A stretch of 36,336 nucleotides of DNA, taken from a bacterium (lineage in GTDB: Bacteria > Planctomycetota > UBA1135 > GCA-002686595). The notes below the pieces were generated by a model, which worked only from the letters and a program-made list of their open reading frames with translations, was not told the origin of the DNA and ran no database searches. How positions within the stretch are numbered: position 1 is the first letter of the stretch; each line of letters begins with the position of its first letter. Location of the stretch: contig JAAETM010000183.1 in assembly GCA_024228395.1 (NCBI GenBank), positions 1 through 36,336 of the forward strand. Reading direction: 5' to 3'. Positions 17,401-24,133 of the stretch are shown one piece after another. A program made the translations under genes and the position numbers.

Positions 17401-19089
17401 GCCGCCTTCCGCGATGCCGTCGATCGGGTTGGTGTGGGTGAAGGCTTTGGGGTCGCAGCACAACACCACGTTCACGTGACGCAGGTCGCAGTTGACGCGC
17501 ACGCGCTCGGGGGCCACGACCAGGAAGTACGAGGTGGGGGCGCCCTTCTTCTCGGAACCGTATTTCGGGTTGGCGCTGATGTGCAGCGCTTCCTTGGGCC
17601 GGCCCAGTTCGTCGAATTGATTTTGCTTCTTGGCGAGTTCCGCGCCAAAAGCACCGATGATTTCACCCAGGTTCTTGCCGGTGGTGATCATGCCCCAGCC
17701 GCCGATCGAGTGCAGGCGCACGGCGATCGAGTCCTCGGGTAGAAGGGAAGGCGTGCGGTCGGAAACCACGGCGTAGTCGTGGTCGATGCCCAGCACGAAG
17801 AAGCGCGTGCCGTCCGCTTGGTTGTGGCCGTCCTGGCGACTCACTTTGCCTTGGGCGAATTCGTAGGCGCCCAGGATGTGCTCGGGACGGAAGTCCCTGG
17901 AGCCCAGGCCATAGGAGGCGCCGTAGAGGGTCGGCATGTCGCTATCGGCCAATTCGCCGGAGCTGACGGCCTTTGCGAGGGTGGCGCGAATCTCGCGCAT
18001 CAGGGGGTTGTCGACCGCAAGGGGCTCGTCGGTACGCTCCAGGATGATCACGTTTTTCTTGCCCGCCAGGGCGCGCACGATGGCGTCGAGGGGGAAGGGG
18101 CGTAGCACGTTGACATGCACGGAGCCGACCTTGACCCCGTCGTTGGCACGCATGTGGTCCACGGCGGCCTCGATGTTTTCCGCGGCCGATCCGAGGGCCA
18201 CGAAAACGGTTTCCGCGTCCTTGGTGGCGTATTCGGTGAGCAATCCGTACTTGCGGCCGGTGAGCTTGGCAAAGTCCTCGTAGGAGGCTTCGAGCGCGCC
18301 GAGGATGTGTTCGGCGAAGTTGTTGCGGCGTGCGATGACGCCGTTCATGTAGTGCTCTTGGTTTTGCACCGGACCGATGACGGCGGGTTGTGCCAAGTTG
18401 ATCATGATCGGAACACGCCGGCGCTTCGGACCGAACAATTCCTGTTGTGCGGGGGTGGGGGAGTCGATGAGATCATCGGGCGCTCCCAGGAACTCGCGGA
18501 TGAGGCCGGCCTCATGCTTGAGGAAGGTGCGCTCCAGGTGTGACGTCAGGAATCCGTCTTGAATATTGATGCCCGGGTTGAGCGTGGTCTCGGTGACGCG
18601 GCGCAGGATCAGCGCCTGGTCTGCAGCTTGCTGCGAGTCCCTGGAGAACAGCATGGTCCAGCCGGTGTCTAAAGCGGTGTAGATGTCGTCGTGTCCGCAG
18701 TGCACGTTTAGGGCGTGCTTGGTCAATGCGCGCGCTGCGATTTCGACCACCATGGTCGAGAGCTTTCCTGGTGCGTGGTAGTACTGCTCAAGTCCGTAGA
18801 CCAGGCCCTGGCCCGAAGTGAAGTTGACGACTCGCTTGCCGGTTAGGGACAGGGCGATAGCGCCGCCTTGGGCCGCGTGCTCCCCTTCGGTTTCGATGGC
18901 CAGCTTCTGCTTGCCGAACACGTTCAGGTTGCCTTCCGCATAGGAGAGTTGGTAGTTCTCGCCCATTTCGGTCGAAGGCGTGATGGGGTAGAACACGCCG
19001 CCGTCGGTCAACCGCGCTTCCGTGTAATAGGAAACGAGTTGGTTGCCGTTGGTCGTGATTCGAATGCCGGGGAAACGCGGTTGCTGCAT
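14443..19089 (-). CDS. nifJ: Pyruvate:ferredoxin/flavodoxin (2-oxoacid) oxidoreductase, giant single-chain form
   Basis: 1548 residues from ATG 19089 (AAGGAG 7 bases upstream). Converts pyruvate plus CoA to acetyl-CoA and CO2 and reduces ferredoxin or flavodoxin. Domains in order: PFOR N-terminal and domain II (~1-440), the gamma domain (SIGGWGMITTGKNLGEIIG, ~460-650), a two-[4Fe-4S] ferredoxin segment (NCTQCMDCVVACP ~773 and LCKGCGECVTECG ~905), then the TPP domain (GDGACAGCG ~986, GGDGGMGDIGYQNL ~1218, DTQVYSNTGGQNS). Classic NifJ is ~1170-1200 residues. The extra length comes mainly from ~120 residues between the two Cys clusters and ~180 residues after the TPP domain. All main motifs are intact, so it should be active. 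Substrate could be another 2-oxoacid. Convergent with the lipoprotein gene. Confidence 0.92.
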   Translation of the reverse strand: MQQPRFPGIRITTNGNQLVSYYTEARLTDGGVFYPITPSTEMGENYQLSYAEGNLNVFGKQKLAIETEGEHAAQGGAIALSLTGKRVVNFTSGQGLVYGLEQYYHAPGKLSTMVVEIAARALTKHALNVHCGHDDIYTALDTGWTMLFSRDSQQAADQALILRRVTETTLNPGINIQDGFLTSHLERTFLKHEAGLIREFLGAPDDLIDSPTPAQQELFGPKRRRVPIMINLAQPAVIGPVQNQEHYMNGVIARRNNFAEHILGALEASYEDFAKLTGRKYGLLTEYATKDAETVFVALGSAAENIEAAVDHMRANDGVKVGSVHVNVLRPFPLDAIVRALAGKKNVIILERTDEPLAVDNPLMREIRATLAKAVSSGELADSDMPTLYGASYGLGSRDFRPEHILGAYEFAQGKVSRQDGHNQADGTRFFVLGIDHDYAVVSDRTPSLLPEDSIAVRLHSIGGWGMITTGKNLGEIIGAFGAELAKKQNQFDELGRPKEALHISANPKYGSEKKGAPTSYFLVVAPERVRVNCDLRHVNVVLCCDPKAFTHTNPIDGIAEGGTFVWESSEDPAEAWMRIPRKYRQEIIDKKIRIVTLPGFDIASEATSREDLRLRMQGNAFLGAFFAVSDFLENNKVDETHFHSTVRKQYERKFGRFGDAVVESNMKVMDAGFARVQEVPHGSIDAPDNSNLRIAALFPCSPEGNLSAPPIPQAERPPLFQVKKFDSEFRAGLGYNQPSSALASVGLVAPATGATTSKYVSRRATPVWHAENCTQCMDCVVACPDTALPNTAQDIKTFLRTAANGYTSDSEQRVALLNALSGIEKRVRARMMEGVLAKAPRPFVELIGEDLAGLDEISEQTRSEFMAVFETIPVAYEKTTAIFRGPEKKNEGAGGLFAIMVSDLCKGCGECVTECGSKNALTMEVETEAINAAHESGVAFLKQIPDTPQKYLGKYDAEHPEESNAVALRNHLMVQSKYEALVSGDGACAGCGEKTILRSMMSLTEAYMRPIFHKKADRMDAKVARLKAEGTARLEALRELDSEQYLLYMRAVASQMMGLGGESNEDTIARMADRGELKDSEVIDALCAVLTQDAFNHRDLQAVEGRLANGMSVMAMGAHTGCNSVYGSTPPATPHPYPWMNSLFQDGVTVAWLFGESFIQDHCRRSVVPERLCDALLNRSENVISEKELFDLAHLTDSLLSAQEVRELPKAWAVGGDGGMGDIGYQNLSKVVLQNRPNVMALLLDTQVYSNTGGQNSDSTPMLGGSDMNQYGAATQGKMTEKKGVAESFLGGHGSPYVAQVSAANMPKLFKAALDGLEYRGTAFFQCYTSCMPEHGVPDDLASVQAGLVRDSRGMPEFTWNPSLGETFVETIDLKGNPNVDRDWMQKKPKGTTEAKAYTVAHWATTEARFRRHLKPTRSVDGLVRLEDLLLRITQDDVVQRHVLDPEHFAFVPDFGCYFETDDGKGGVRYHIASRQMVLFCIERRRAWRLMQSRAGVVNLDYQAQRALLAKRKEGELETQDFIDRPTALFEAELEALKPQEKRPAKV

Positions 19090-19096
19090 GGGGGAT

Positions 19097-19102
19097 CTCC
19101 TT
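19097..19102 (-). promoter_or_regulatory. Ribosome-binding site of nifJ
   Basis: AAGGAG on the minus strand, 7 bases before ATG 19089. It argues against the longer open frame that runs through the inverted repeats to 19329. Confidence 0.7.
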
Positions 19103-19150
19103 GTGGATAAGGGACATCCAAAATACGCACCTTTGTCGAAACCCGCCATA

Positions 19151-19195
19151 GCCGGCACCGCATTTTGACTCCAGGTAAGGATAGAAGGTGCCGGC
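19151..19195. repeat. 9-bp inverted repeat GCCGGCACC/GGTGCCGGC
   Basis: Arms at 19151-19159 and 19187-19195, loop of 27 bases, directly beside the larger palindrome at 19198. It lies in the nifJ leader 62-106 bases upstream of the start. Confidence 0.6.
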
Positions 19196-19197
19196 AG

Positions 19198-19273
19198 ATT
19201 ATTCCTCCACCGGCATGAAGGACCATGCCGGCACAGCCGGCATGGTCCTTCATGCATCGCGTGGCGGAATAAT
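19198..19273. repeat. 76-bp imperfect palindrome with a perfect 19-bp core in the nifJ leader
   Basis: Core arms 19214-19232 and 19236-19254 are perfect reverse complements (CATGAAGGACCATGCCGGC) around the loop ACA. Outer arms 19198-19209 and 19262-19273 pair at 11 of 12 positions (ATTATTCC.CCA). The size and layered symmetry resemble a REP/MITE-like element or an RNA hairpin more than an operator. Confidence 0.8.
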
Positions 19274-19365
19274 GTGTGGCTCCGTGCATCCGCAGGCTTC
19301 CTCCGCACCCCACGCACAGAACGTATCAACCGCGTCGGTGGCTAAGCGTGGTTGCGGCGCGGGGA

Positions 19366-19548
19366 CTAACTCGGGATCCAGTTCAGCAGGGTCAAAATGA
19401 CCGCGGTCCAGGAAAGCAATGCCACGAATAGGGGGCGTACAATTTTGCGAGGAATGACCATTGCCTGTTCTAGGGCAGCCCTCCCCGTTTGTAACGCGAC
19501 TTCAATGCAATACGCCCCAATCTGGCCGCTGGGGCGGGTTTGGGGCAC
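19366..19548 (-). CDS. Possible small single-pass membrane protein
   Basis: 60 residues from GTG 19548, 22 bases downstream of the DUF1844 stop on the same strand. The C-terminal half is a convincing transmembrane helix (IVRPLFVALLSWTAVILTLL), preceded by basic residues (PRKIVR) and a short helix (ALQTGRAALEQAM). Starting at the internal ATG (codon 30) would give a 31-residue membrane peptide. No ribosome-binding site is clear and I know no family, so it may be chance. It is listed because of its operon-like position and the charge/hydrophobicity layout. Confidence 0.35.
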   Translation of the reverse strand: MPQTRPSGQIGAYCIEVALQTGRAALEQAMVIPRKIVRPLFVALLSWTAVILTLLNWIPS

Positions 19549-19570
19549 CTACCGGCACATATTGGCCGAC

Positions 19571-19867
19571 CTAAGCTTCAGCCGGCGCACCAGCCTCGGG
19601 CAACTTGTTCACCCAACCGCCCAGGTCCTCGATGGCTTTGTTCAGGGAGTTTTCCTCGTCCGCTCCCAAATTGCCCGAGGTCTTATCCCGCAGCATTTGA
19701 AGGTCCGCGAGCACCATTCGGGCACCGGCCGGGTTGACGTCTTTGCTCTTGGTGAGCGGGTTTTCCAAGGCGCCACAGGCCAAAAAACCCTGGATCGAAA
19801 GGCGCGTGATGAACAGTAGAAAATCGCCCCCGGGGAGCGGCATGTCGGCGGCGGTTTGTTGACTCAC
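19571..19867 (-). CDS. DUF1844 family protein
   Basis: 98 residues from GTG 19867, which overlaps the pyrG stop as GTGA. The sequence follows the DUF1844 pattern: [20 protein letters not shown], then [38 protein letters not shown], and an ending helix [18 protein letters not shown]1844 proteins are short, helical and common in Planctomycetes, Deltaproteobacteria and Acidobacteria, without a proven function. Translational coupling to pyrG is the main contextual clue. An internal ATG (codon 9) could also serve as start. Confidence 0.85.
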   Translation of the reverse strand: MSQQTAADMPLPGGDFLLFITRLSIQGFLACGALENPLTKSKDVNPAGARMVLADLQMLRDKTSGNLGADEENSLNKAIEDLGGWVNKLPEAGAPAEA

Positions 19868-21483
19868 GATATTTGCTTGGCGAAGGCCCGATCGTAGGCG
19901 GCTTGTACGAATCCGCGGAAGATGGGGTGGGGGGAAAGGGGCTGGCTCTTGAACTCGGGGTGGTATTGCACGCCCACAAAGAAGGGATGATCGGGGAGCT
20001 CCACGATTTCGACCAGGTCGCGGCCGGGGTGGAATCCAGACAGATCCATTGCGGAGGCTTCGAAGGCCTCGCGATAGGTGTTGTTGAACTCGTAGCGGTG
20101 GCGGTGACGCTCGCTGATGACATCTTCGCCATACAACCCATGGGCGATCGTGCCCGGCTTCAAGTGACACTTGTAAGCGCCCAGGCGCATGGTGCCGCCC
20201 TTGGGCACATCGGCTTGGTCGTCCATCAGGTTGATGACGGGGTGCGGGCTTGTGGGGCTGTGCTCGAGGGTGTGCGCGCCTTCCAGGCCCAACACGTTGC
20301 GTGCGTATTCAATGACTGCGCATTGCATGCCCAAACAAATGCCGAAGAAGGGCAAACCGTTTTCGCGAGCGTACTGAATAGCTTGAATCTTGCCTTCCAA
20401 ACCACGCTCACCAAAGCCGCCGGGCACGAGCAATCCGTGCACGCCGCTCAGCGTGATGTCCGCACCCTTTTCGCCCAAATCCTCGGCGCTGATCTTGCGG
20501 AAGCGCACCTTGCAATTGGACGCGATACCAGCGTGGGAGAGGGATTCGTAAATGGACTTGTAGGCATCGTGCAACTCGATGTACTTGCCGACCACGGCGA
20601 TTTCGATCTCCTGGGTGGTGGCGCGGATGCTCTTGAGCATGGCGAGCCAATCGACCAGGTCGGTCACGGGTTCGCAGTCCAGTTGCAGGGCATCCACGAT
20701 CAAACGGTCCAAACCACGGTGCACAAGATCCACCGGCACCTCGTAGATCGAGAAGTCCACGTCGCGCTCCTCGATCACGCGCTCGGGGCGCACGCTGCAG
20801 AACATGCTGATCTTCTGGGCCATCTCCGGCGCCATGGGCTGCTCGGTACGGCAGATCAACACATCCGGCTGGATGCCGATTTCGCGCAGCTTGCCCACGC
20901 TTTGCTGGGTCGGTTTGGTTTTCAGTTCGCCGGAAGCGCGCAGGTAGGGCAACAGGGTCAAGTGCACGAAGAGCACGTCCTCTTTGGCGTGCTCCATGCC
21001 GAATTGGCGAATGGCTTCCAGGAAGGGCAAGCCCTCGATGTCGCCCACCGTGCCACCGATCTCGGTCAATAGCACGTCCACGTCGGGATCAGCTACGCCG
21101 TCCTCGATGCCTTGTTTGATCGCGTCGGTGATGTGCGGGATGACCTGCACTGTGCGGCCCAGGTAATCGCCACGCCGTTCCTTGGAGATGATCTGCTGGT
21201 AAATCTTGCCGGTGGTGTGATTGCTGGATCCGATCAAGCGTGCGTTGGTGAAACGCTCGTAGTGCCCCAAGTCCAAGTCCGTTTCCGCCCCGTCGTCGGT
21301 CACGTAGACTTCACCATGCTGGAAGGGGCTCATGGTACCCGGGTCCACGTTGATATACGGGTCGAGCTTTTGCATGCCCACCTTGAGGCCGCGGCGCTCC
21401 AGGATCATTCCGATGGCGGCGGAGGTGATACCCTTGCCCAGGCTGGAAACGACGCCGCCGGTGATGAAGATGTGTTTGGTCAT
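19864..21483 (-). CDS. pyrG: CTP synthase
   Basis: 539 residues, full length. Converts UTP to CTP with ATP and Gln-derived ammonia. The N-terminal synthetase domain begins [20 protein letters not shown] (P-loop) and contains [20 protein letters not shown] and [11 protein letters not shown]. The C-terminal class I glutamine amidotransferase has the oxyanion GGFGERG, the nucleophile Cys in [16 protein letters not shown], and the His/Glu pair in GVQYHPEF. It sits in a minus-strand set kdsB-pyrG-DUF1844; a kdsB/pyrG pair makes sense because KdsB consumes CTP. Only 24 bases separate the kdsB stop from this start. Confidence 0.97.
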   Translation of the reverse strand: MTKHIFITGGVVSSLGKGITSAAIGMILERRGLKVGMQKLDPYINVDPGTMSPFQHGEVYVTDDGAETDLDLGHYERFTNARLIGSSNHTTGKIYQQIISKERRGDYLGRTVQVIPHITDAIKQGIEDGVADPDVDVLLTEIGGTVGDIEGLPFLEAIRQFGMEHAKEDVLFVHLTLLPYLRASGELKTKPTQQSVGKLREIGIQPDVLICRTEQPMAPEMAQKISMFCSVRPERVIEERDVDFSIYEVPVDLVHRGLDRLIVDALQLDCEPVTDLVDWLAMLKSIRATTQEIEIAVVGKYIELHDAYKSIYESLSHAGIASNCKVRFRKISAEDLGEKGADITLSGVHGLLVPGGFGERGLEGKIQAIQYARENGLPFFGICLGMQCAVIEYARNVLGLEGAHTLEHSPTSPHPVINLMDDQADVPKGGTMRLGAYKCHLKPGTIAHGLYGEDVISERHRHRYEFNNTYREAFEASAMDLSGFHPGRDLVEIVELPDHPFFVGVQYHPEFKSQPLSPHPIFRGFVQAAYDRAFAKQIS

Positions 21484-21507
21484 GGGGTCAGGTGGGGTCC
21501 TGATCGC

Positions 21508-22269
21508 TCAGGCATTGCCTTTTATGCGTTCCAGGAATTCGGCGTAGTCTTCGGGTGTGTCTATGCCGCGCGGGGCGCGGGAGGCGGGCAGGACGCGCAT
21601 GGAATTTCCATGTTCCAGCCAGCGCAATTGTTCGAGGTTTTCGAGGCCCTCCAAGTGACCCGGCTCCAGGTCGCAGAAGTGGCGCAAGGCGGCGGGGCGG
21701 TAGGCGTAGACGCCGATATGGCGCAGGCCCAGGGGCTCCTTGGAGTCCTCGCCCTCAGGATGCCTTGCGTGCACCCGGGAGGGGATCGCTGAGCGGGAAA
21801 AATATAGGGCACGACCCTCCCGGTCGAGTACGATTTTGACCACGCTCGAACGATCCAGGTCCTCCTGGCTCTCGATCGGCACGCTCAGGGTGGCCGCCAC
21901 GGTGTCCGGGTCTTCGAAGGCCGCGATCAGGCTCTCCAGGTCGGTTGGATTCAGATCGGGTTCATCGGCTTGTACATTTAGCACCACGTCCCAGGTACCC
22001 CCCTGGGCGTCCAGGGCCTCGCGTACCCGGTCCGTGCCACTTTGGTGGTCGGTGCGGGTGGATAGGGTCTCGATCCGATGGCTGTCGGCTGCCGCTAGCA
22101 CGTCGGCTGAGTCGGTGGCCACGATCACCTTACCCAAACCCTTGCACAGCATAGTGTTGCGCGCGGTGTGCACGAACAGAGGCAGTCCCGAAGCGTCCAG
22201 CAGGACCTTCCGGGGCAGCCGGGTCGACCCGATGCGGGCCGGCAGGATGGCGATGGCGCGCAGGGACAT
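21508..22269 (-). CDS. kdsB: 3-deoxy-manno-octulosonate cytidylyltransferase (CMP-KDO synthetase)
   Basis: 253 residues. Activates KDO with CTP for LPS inner-core synthesis, so the cell should have, or descend from, an LPS-type outer membrane. The N-terminus has the cytidylyltransferase signature LPARIGSTRLPRKVL, followed by VIVATDS, TDHQSGTDRVREAL, NVQADEPDLNP (usual form NVQGDEP) and HIGVYAYR. Length is normal. The Gly-to-Ala change in the NVQGDEP box is unusual but conservative. It starts 6 bases after the stop of the upstream lipoprotein gene and precedes pyrG, which provides its CTP. Confidence 0.94.
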   Translation of the reverse strand: MSLRAIAILPARIGSTRLPRKVLLDASGLPLFVHTARNTMLCKGLGKVIVATDSADVLAAADSHRIETLSTRTDHQSGTDRVREALDAQGGTWDVVLNVQADEPDLNPTDLESLIAAFEDPDTVAATLSVPIESQEDLDRSSVVKIVLDREGRALYFSRSAIPSRVHARHPEGEDSKEPLGLRHIGVYAYRPAALRHFCDLEPGHLEGLENLEQLRWLEHGNSMRVLPASRAPRGIDTPEDYAEFLERIKGNA

Positions 22270-22275
22270 GGGGAT

Positions 22276-22857
22276 TTAGAGGCCGTTCAACCTGCCCTTG
22301 GCGGAGCCCTTGAATTCTGGGCGCGCTTCGGAGGCTTGAAGCTGGGGGATGGCGTTGTACAGGTCCATGAAGCCACGCACGCTGGCGCGCATGGCCTTGC
22401 CTTCACCCTCGGGCATTCCGCGGCGTGCGGCCATATGGACGTGTCCTGTGGCCTTGGCCACCACCAGGGTCTGAACGATGTCTCCGTCCGCTGGTGCCAT
22501 GCCCGCCTTGGCAAAATCGGTGAAGTCCGTTGCCTTCAGCATTTCCCAAATGCCGTTGGCCGTCGCGTCATCCACAACTTTGACCATCAGGCCGTCGCCG
22601 GACCGCTTCTCCGCATAGAAGTTGGCGCGGCGGTGGATAAAGCCGGCGCCTGCGACGTTGTGGTCCCGCAGCCATGCGTCACTGACAATGCTGAGTCGCT
22701 GGTCGGAGCGAAAGTCGTGCACGATGAAATTGCGTGGGGCGGAATCATCGGTCGCATTTGAGCCTTGGGATGATTCGCCGCCCTGGCCTTGGGGAGAAGC
22801 GCAGCCATAAAAGCCCAAGCAAAGGGTTGCGATGAGGATGGATGTTAGACGGATCAT
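22276..22857 (-). CDS. Lipoprotein of unknown function
   Basis: 193 residues. Begins with a lipoprotein signal (IRLTSILIATLCLGFYGC, lipobox-like FYGC) and then a Gly/Ser/Gln-rich tether. The remaining ~145 residues form a small alpha/beta domain (NFIVHDFRSDQRLSIVSD, DGLMVKVVDDATANGIWEML, DIVQTLVVAKATGHVHM) that I do not recognise. A Pro/Glu/Gly turn precedes the terminal helix (FMDLYNAIPQLQ). First gene of the minus-strand run that includes kdsB, 6 bases ahead of its start, so it may be co-transcribed with envelope genes. Confidence 0.75.
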   Translation of the reverse strand: MIRLTSILIATLCLGFYGCASPQGQGGESSQGSNATDDSAPRNFIVHDFRSDQRLSIVSDAWLRDHNVAGAGFIHRRANFYAEKRSGDGLMVKVVDDATANGIWEMLKATDFTDFAKAGMAPADGDIVQTLVVAKATGHVHMAARRGMPEGEGKAMRASVRGFMDLYNAIPQLQASEARPEFKGSAKGRLNGL

Positions 22858-23254
22858 GGTCGATGGGGGACTGGAGGATCGGGGGGGGGTAGAGCTCGCT
22901 GGGGATCGCGTTGCAGGATCCTATCCCGGCCAGAAGGGCCGGTGTCGTGAAAACCCCGCGGAATGAAGGGGTTTGGGTGAACTTGGCTGGTGGGTGGGGT
23001 GGGAAGGGTAGGGTGGGGGTGCCATGGATCCTTCCGAGGCTCTCAGCTTGCCCTTCCCGATTCTCGTACCCATTCCCGGACCATGCTCCAGACCCGGTCG
23101 GTTTTGTGGAATCCCGTTGACTCCGCCTCCTCAGATCGGGATCTTGAACGCATGGGATGGGAGGGTCCGTTGGCCGCTTTCTCATCTGTCCGATGATCGT
23201 GGGGATCATCATTCGGCCAAACTGGATTGTCGAAACAATCAGGGGTTCAGTGGG
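22858..23254. other. Intergenic region between the divergent lipoprotein and LysM genes
   Basis: About 400 bases with no convincing gene. It holds several short perfect stems: CCGGCC/GGCCGG (22926-22942), AAACCCC/GGGGTTT (22951-22974) and the nested set at 23170-23240 described separately. It should contain promoters in both directions, but none was distinct enough to call. Confidence 0.5.
23170..23240 (+). promoter_or_regulatory. Structured leader upstream of the LysM gene
   Basis: TTGGCCG (23170-23176) pairs with CGGCCAA (23214-23220) and encloses GATGATC/GATCATC (23192-23210). A third stem GATTGT/ACAATC with loop CGAA (23225-23240) ends exactly before the AGGGG ribosome-binding site. It could be a cis-acting RNA; no known riboswitch is recognised. 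Confidence 0.4.
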
Positions 23255-24052
23255 ATGGGAAAAATAGAAAAGGTCGTGGTATTGAGCGTCCTAGCGTTGA
23301 TGGTCGTGATTTTTGTGGTGTTGCCCACGGGGTCCAAGAAAACCGTTGAAGCTGGGGACAAAACGGCCCGTGTGGAAGACACGGGTGGGCGCTTGCGCAG
23401 TAACGATCCCGGGGATATGGGCATCATGGGCCCCCGTCAACTGAGCAGCAAGGACGATCCCAAGCGCAGCCCCAGCAGCATGTCCAAGCCGGATGCTGGC
23501 CAAGTCCGCTTGGCAAATGGCCCTGAAGGGCTCTTGAGCGCTCCCGTTCGAATCGGTTCAGCAAATCGGAAGAAGGCCATCAAGGTTCAAGAACCGATCG
23601 CTGACCACAAGACATCCACCACGAATGGGCTGGTCAAGCCCAAATTGCATTCCGTGCAAGAGCCGGCGCTGGATCCGACCTGGAGCCTGGTGCGAGTGGA
23701 CGGCCTTGAGGATACCTTCAACCCCGCATATAAGACCTTTACCTGCCGCAAGGGGGACACTTTCAAGGGGTTGGCGATACGTTTTTACGGGGACAAACGC
23801 CATGAGCAGTTCCTGCGCCGCAACAATGAGAGTGTGCGTAGGTTGAAGGCGGGTCAGGTCGTGATGATGCCTTGCGTCAACGAGGCTCCGCTGGGCAATA
23901 GCTACACGGTGTGCGAGGGTGACAGCCTGTGGAAGATCTCCAAGAAACAGTACAAAAAGGGTTACCGTTGGAAAGAAATCTATGACGCCAATCGCCATGT
24001 GATGAAGTCGCCAGACGATCTGTCCTTGGGAATGGAATTGATCATTCCCTGA
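23255..24052 (+). CDS. Membrane-anchored protein with two LysM domains
   Basis: 265 residues from ATG 23255 (AGGGG upstream); the frame is open further upstream but the anchor then lies too deep. An N-terminal helix (VVVLSVLALMVVIFVVLP) is an anchor or signal. It is followed by ~140 residues of Ser/Lys/Pro-rich low-complexity linker and two tandem LysM units at the C-terminus. The first contains TFTCRKGDTFKGLAIRFYGD and ends RLKAGQVVMMP; the second contains SYTVCEGDSLWKISKKQYKK and ends LSLGMELIIP. LysM binds N-acetylglucosamine polymers, so the protein probably reaches across the periplasm to peptidoglycan. No hydrolase domain is attached, which suggests a structural or scaffold role. A bidirectional terminator follows. 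Confidence 0.86.
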   Translation: MGKIEKVVVLSVLALMVVIFVVLPTGSKKTVEAGDKTARVEDTGGRLRSNDPGDMGIMGPRQLSSKDDPKRSPSSMSKPDAGQVRLANGPEGLLSAPVRIGSANRKKAIKVQEPIADHKTSTTNGLVKPKLHSVQEPALDPTWSLVRVDGLEDTFNPAYKTFTCRKGDTFKGLAIRFYGDKRHEQFLRRNNESVRRLKAGQVVMMPCVNEAPLGNSYTVCEGDSLWKISKKQYKKGYRWKEIYDANRHVMKSPDDLSLGMELIIP

Positions 24053-24070
24053 CGGGCAGCCCACAAACAA

Positions 24071-24119
24071 CAAGGCCCCGACTTGCGCGCATCAGCGAAG
24101 GTCGGGGCTTTGTTATTTA
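24071..24119. terminator. Bidirectional intrinsic terminator between the LysM and chemoreceptor genes
   Basis: Stem of 12 bp with one G-T pair around GCCCCGAC/GTCGGGGC (arms 24071-24082 and 24101-24112). TGTTATTTAT follows on the plus strand and TTGTTGTTTG on the minus strand, so it can end both convergent transcripts. Confidence 0.8.
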
Positions 24120-24133
24120 TGTCCGCAAATCCA

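Noticed and set aside
19873..21072. 399-residue plus-strand frame
   Set aside because: Shadow of pyrG, which has all catalytic motifs on the other strand.
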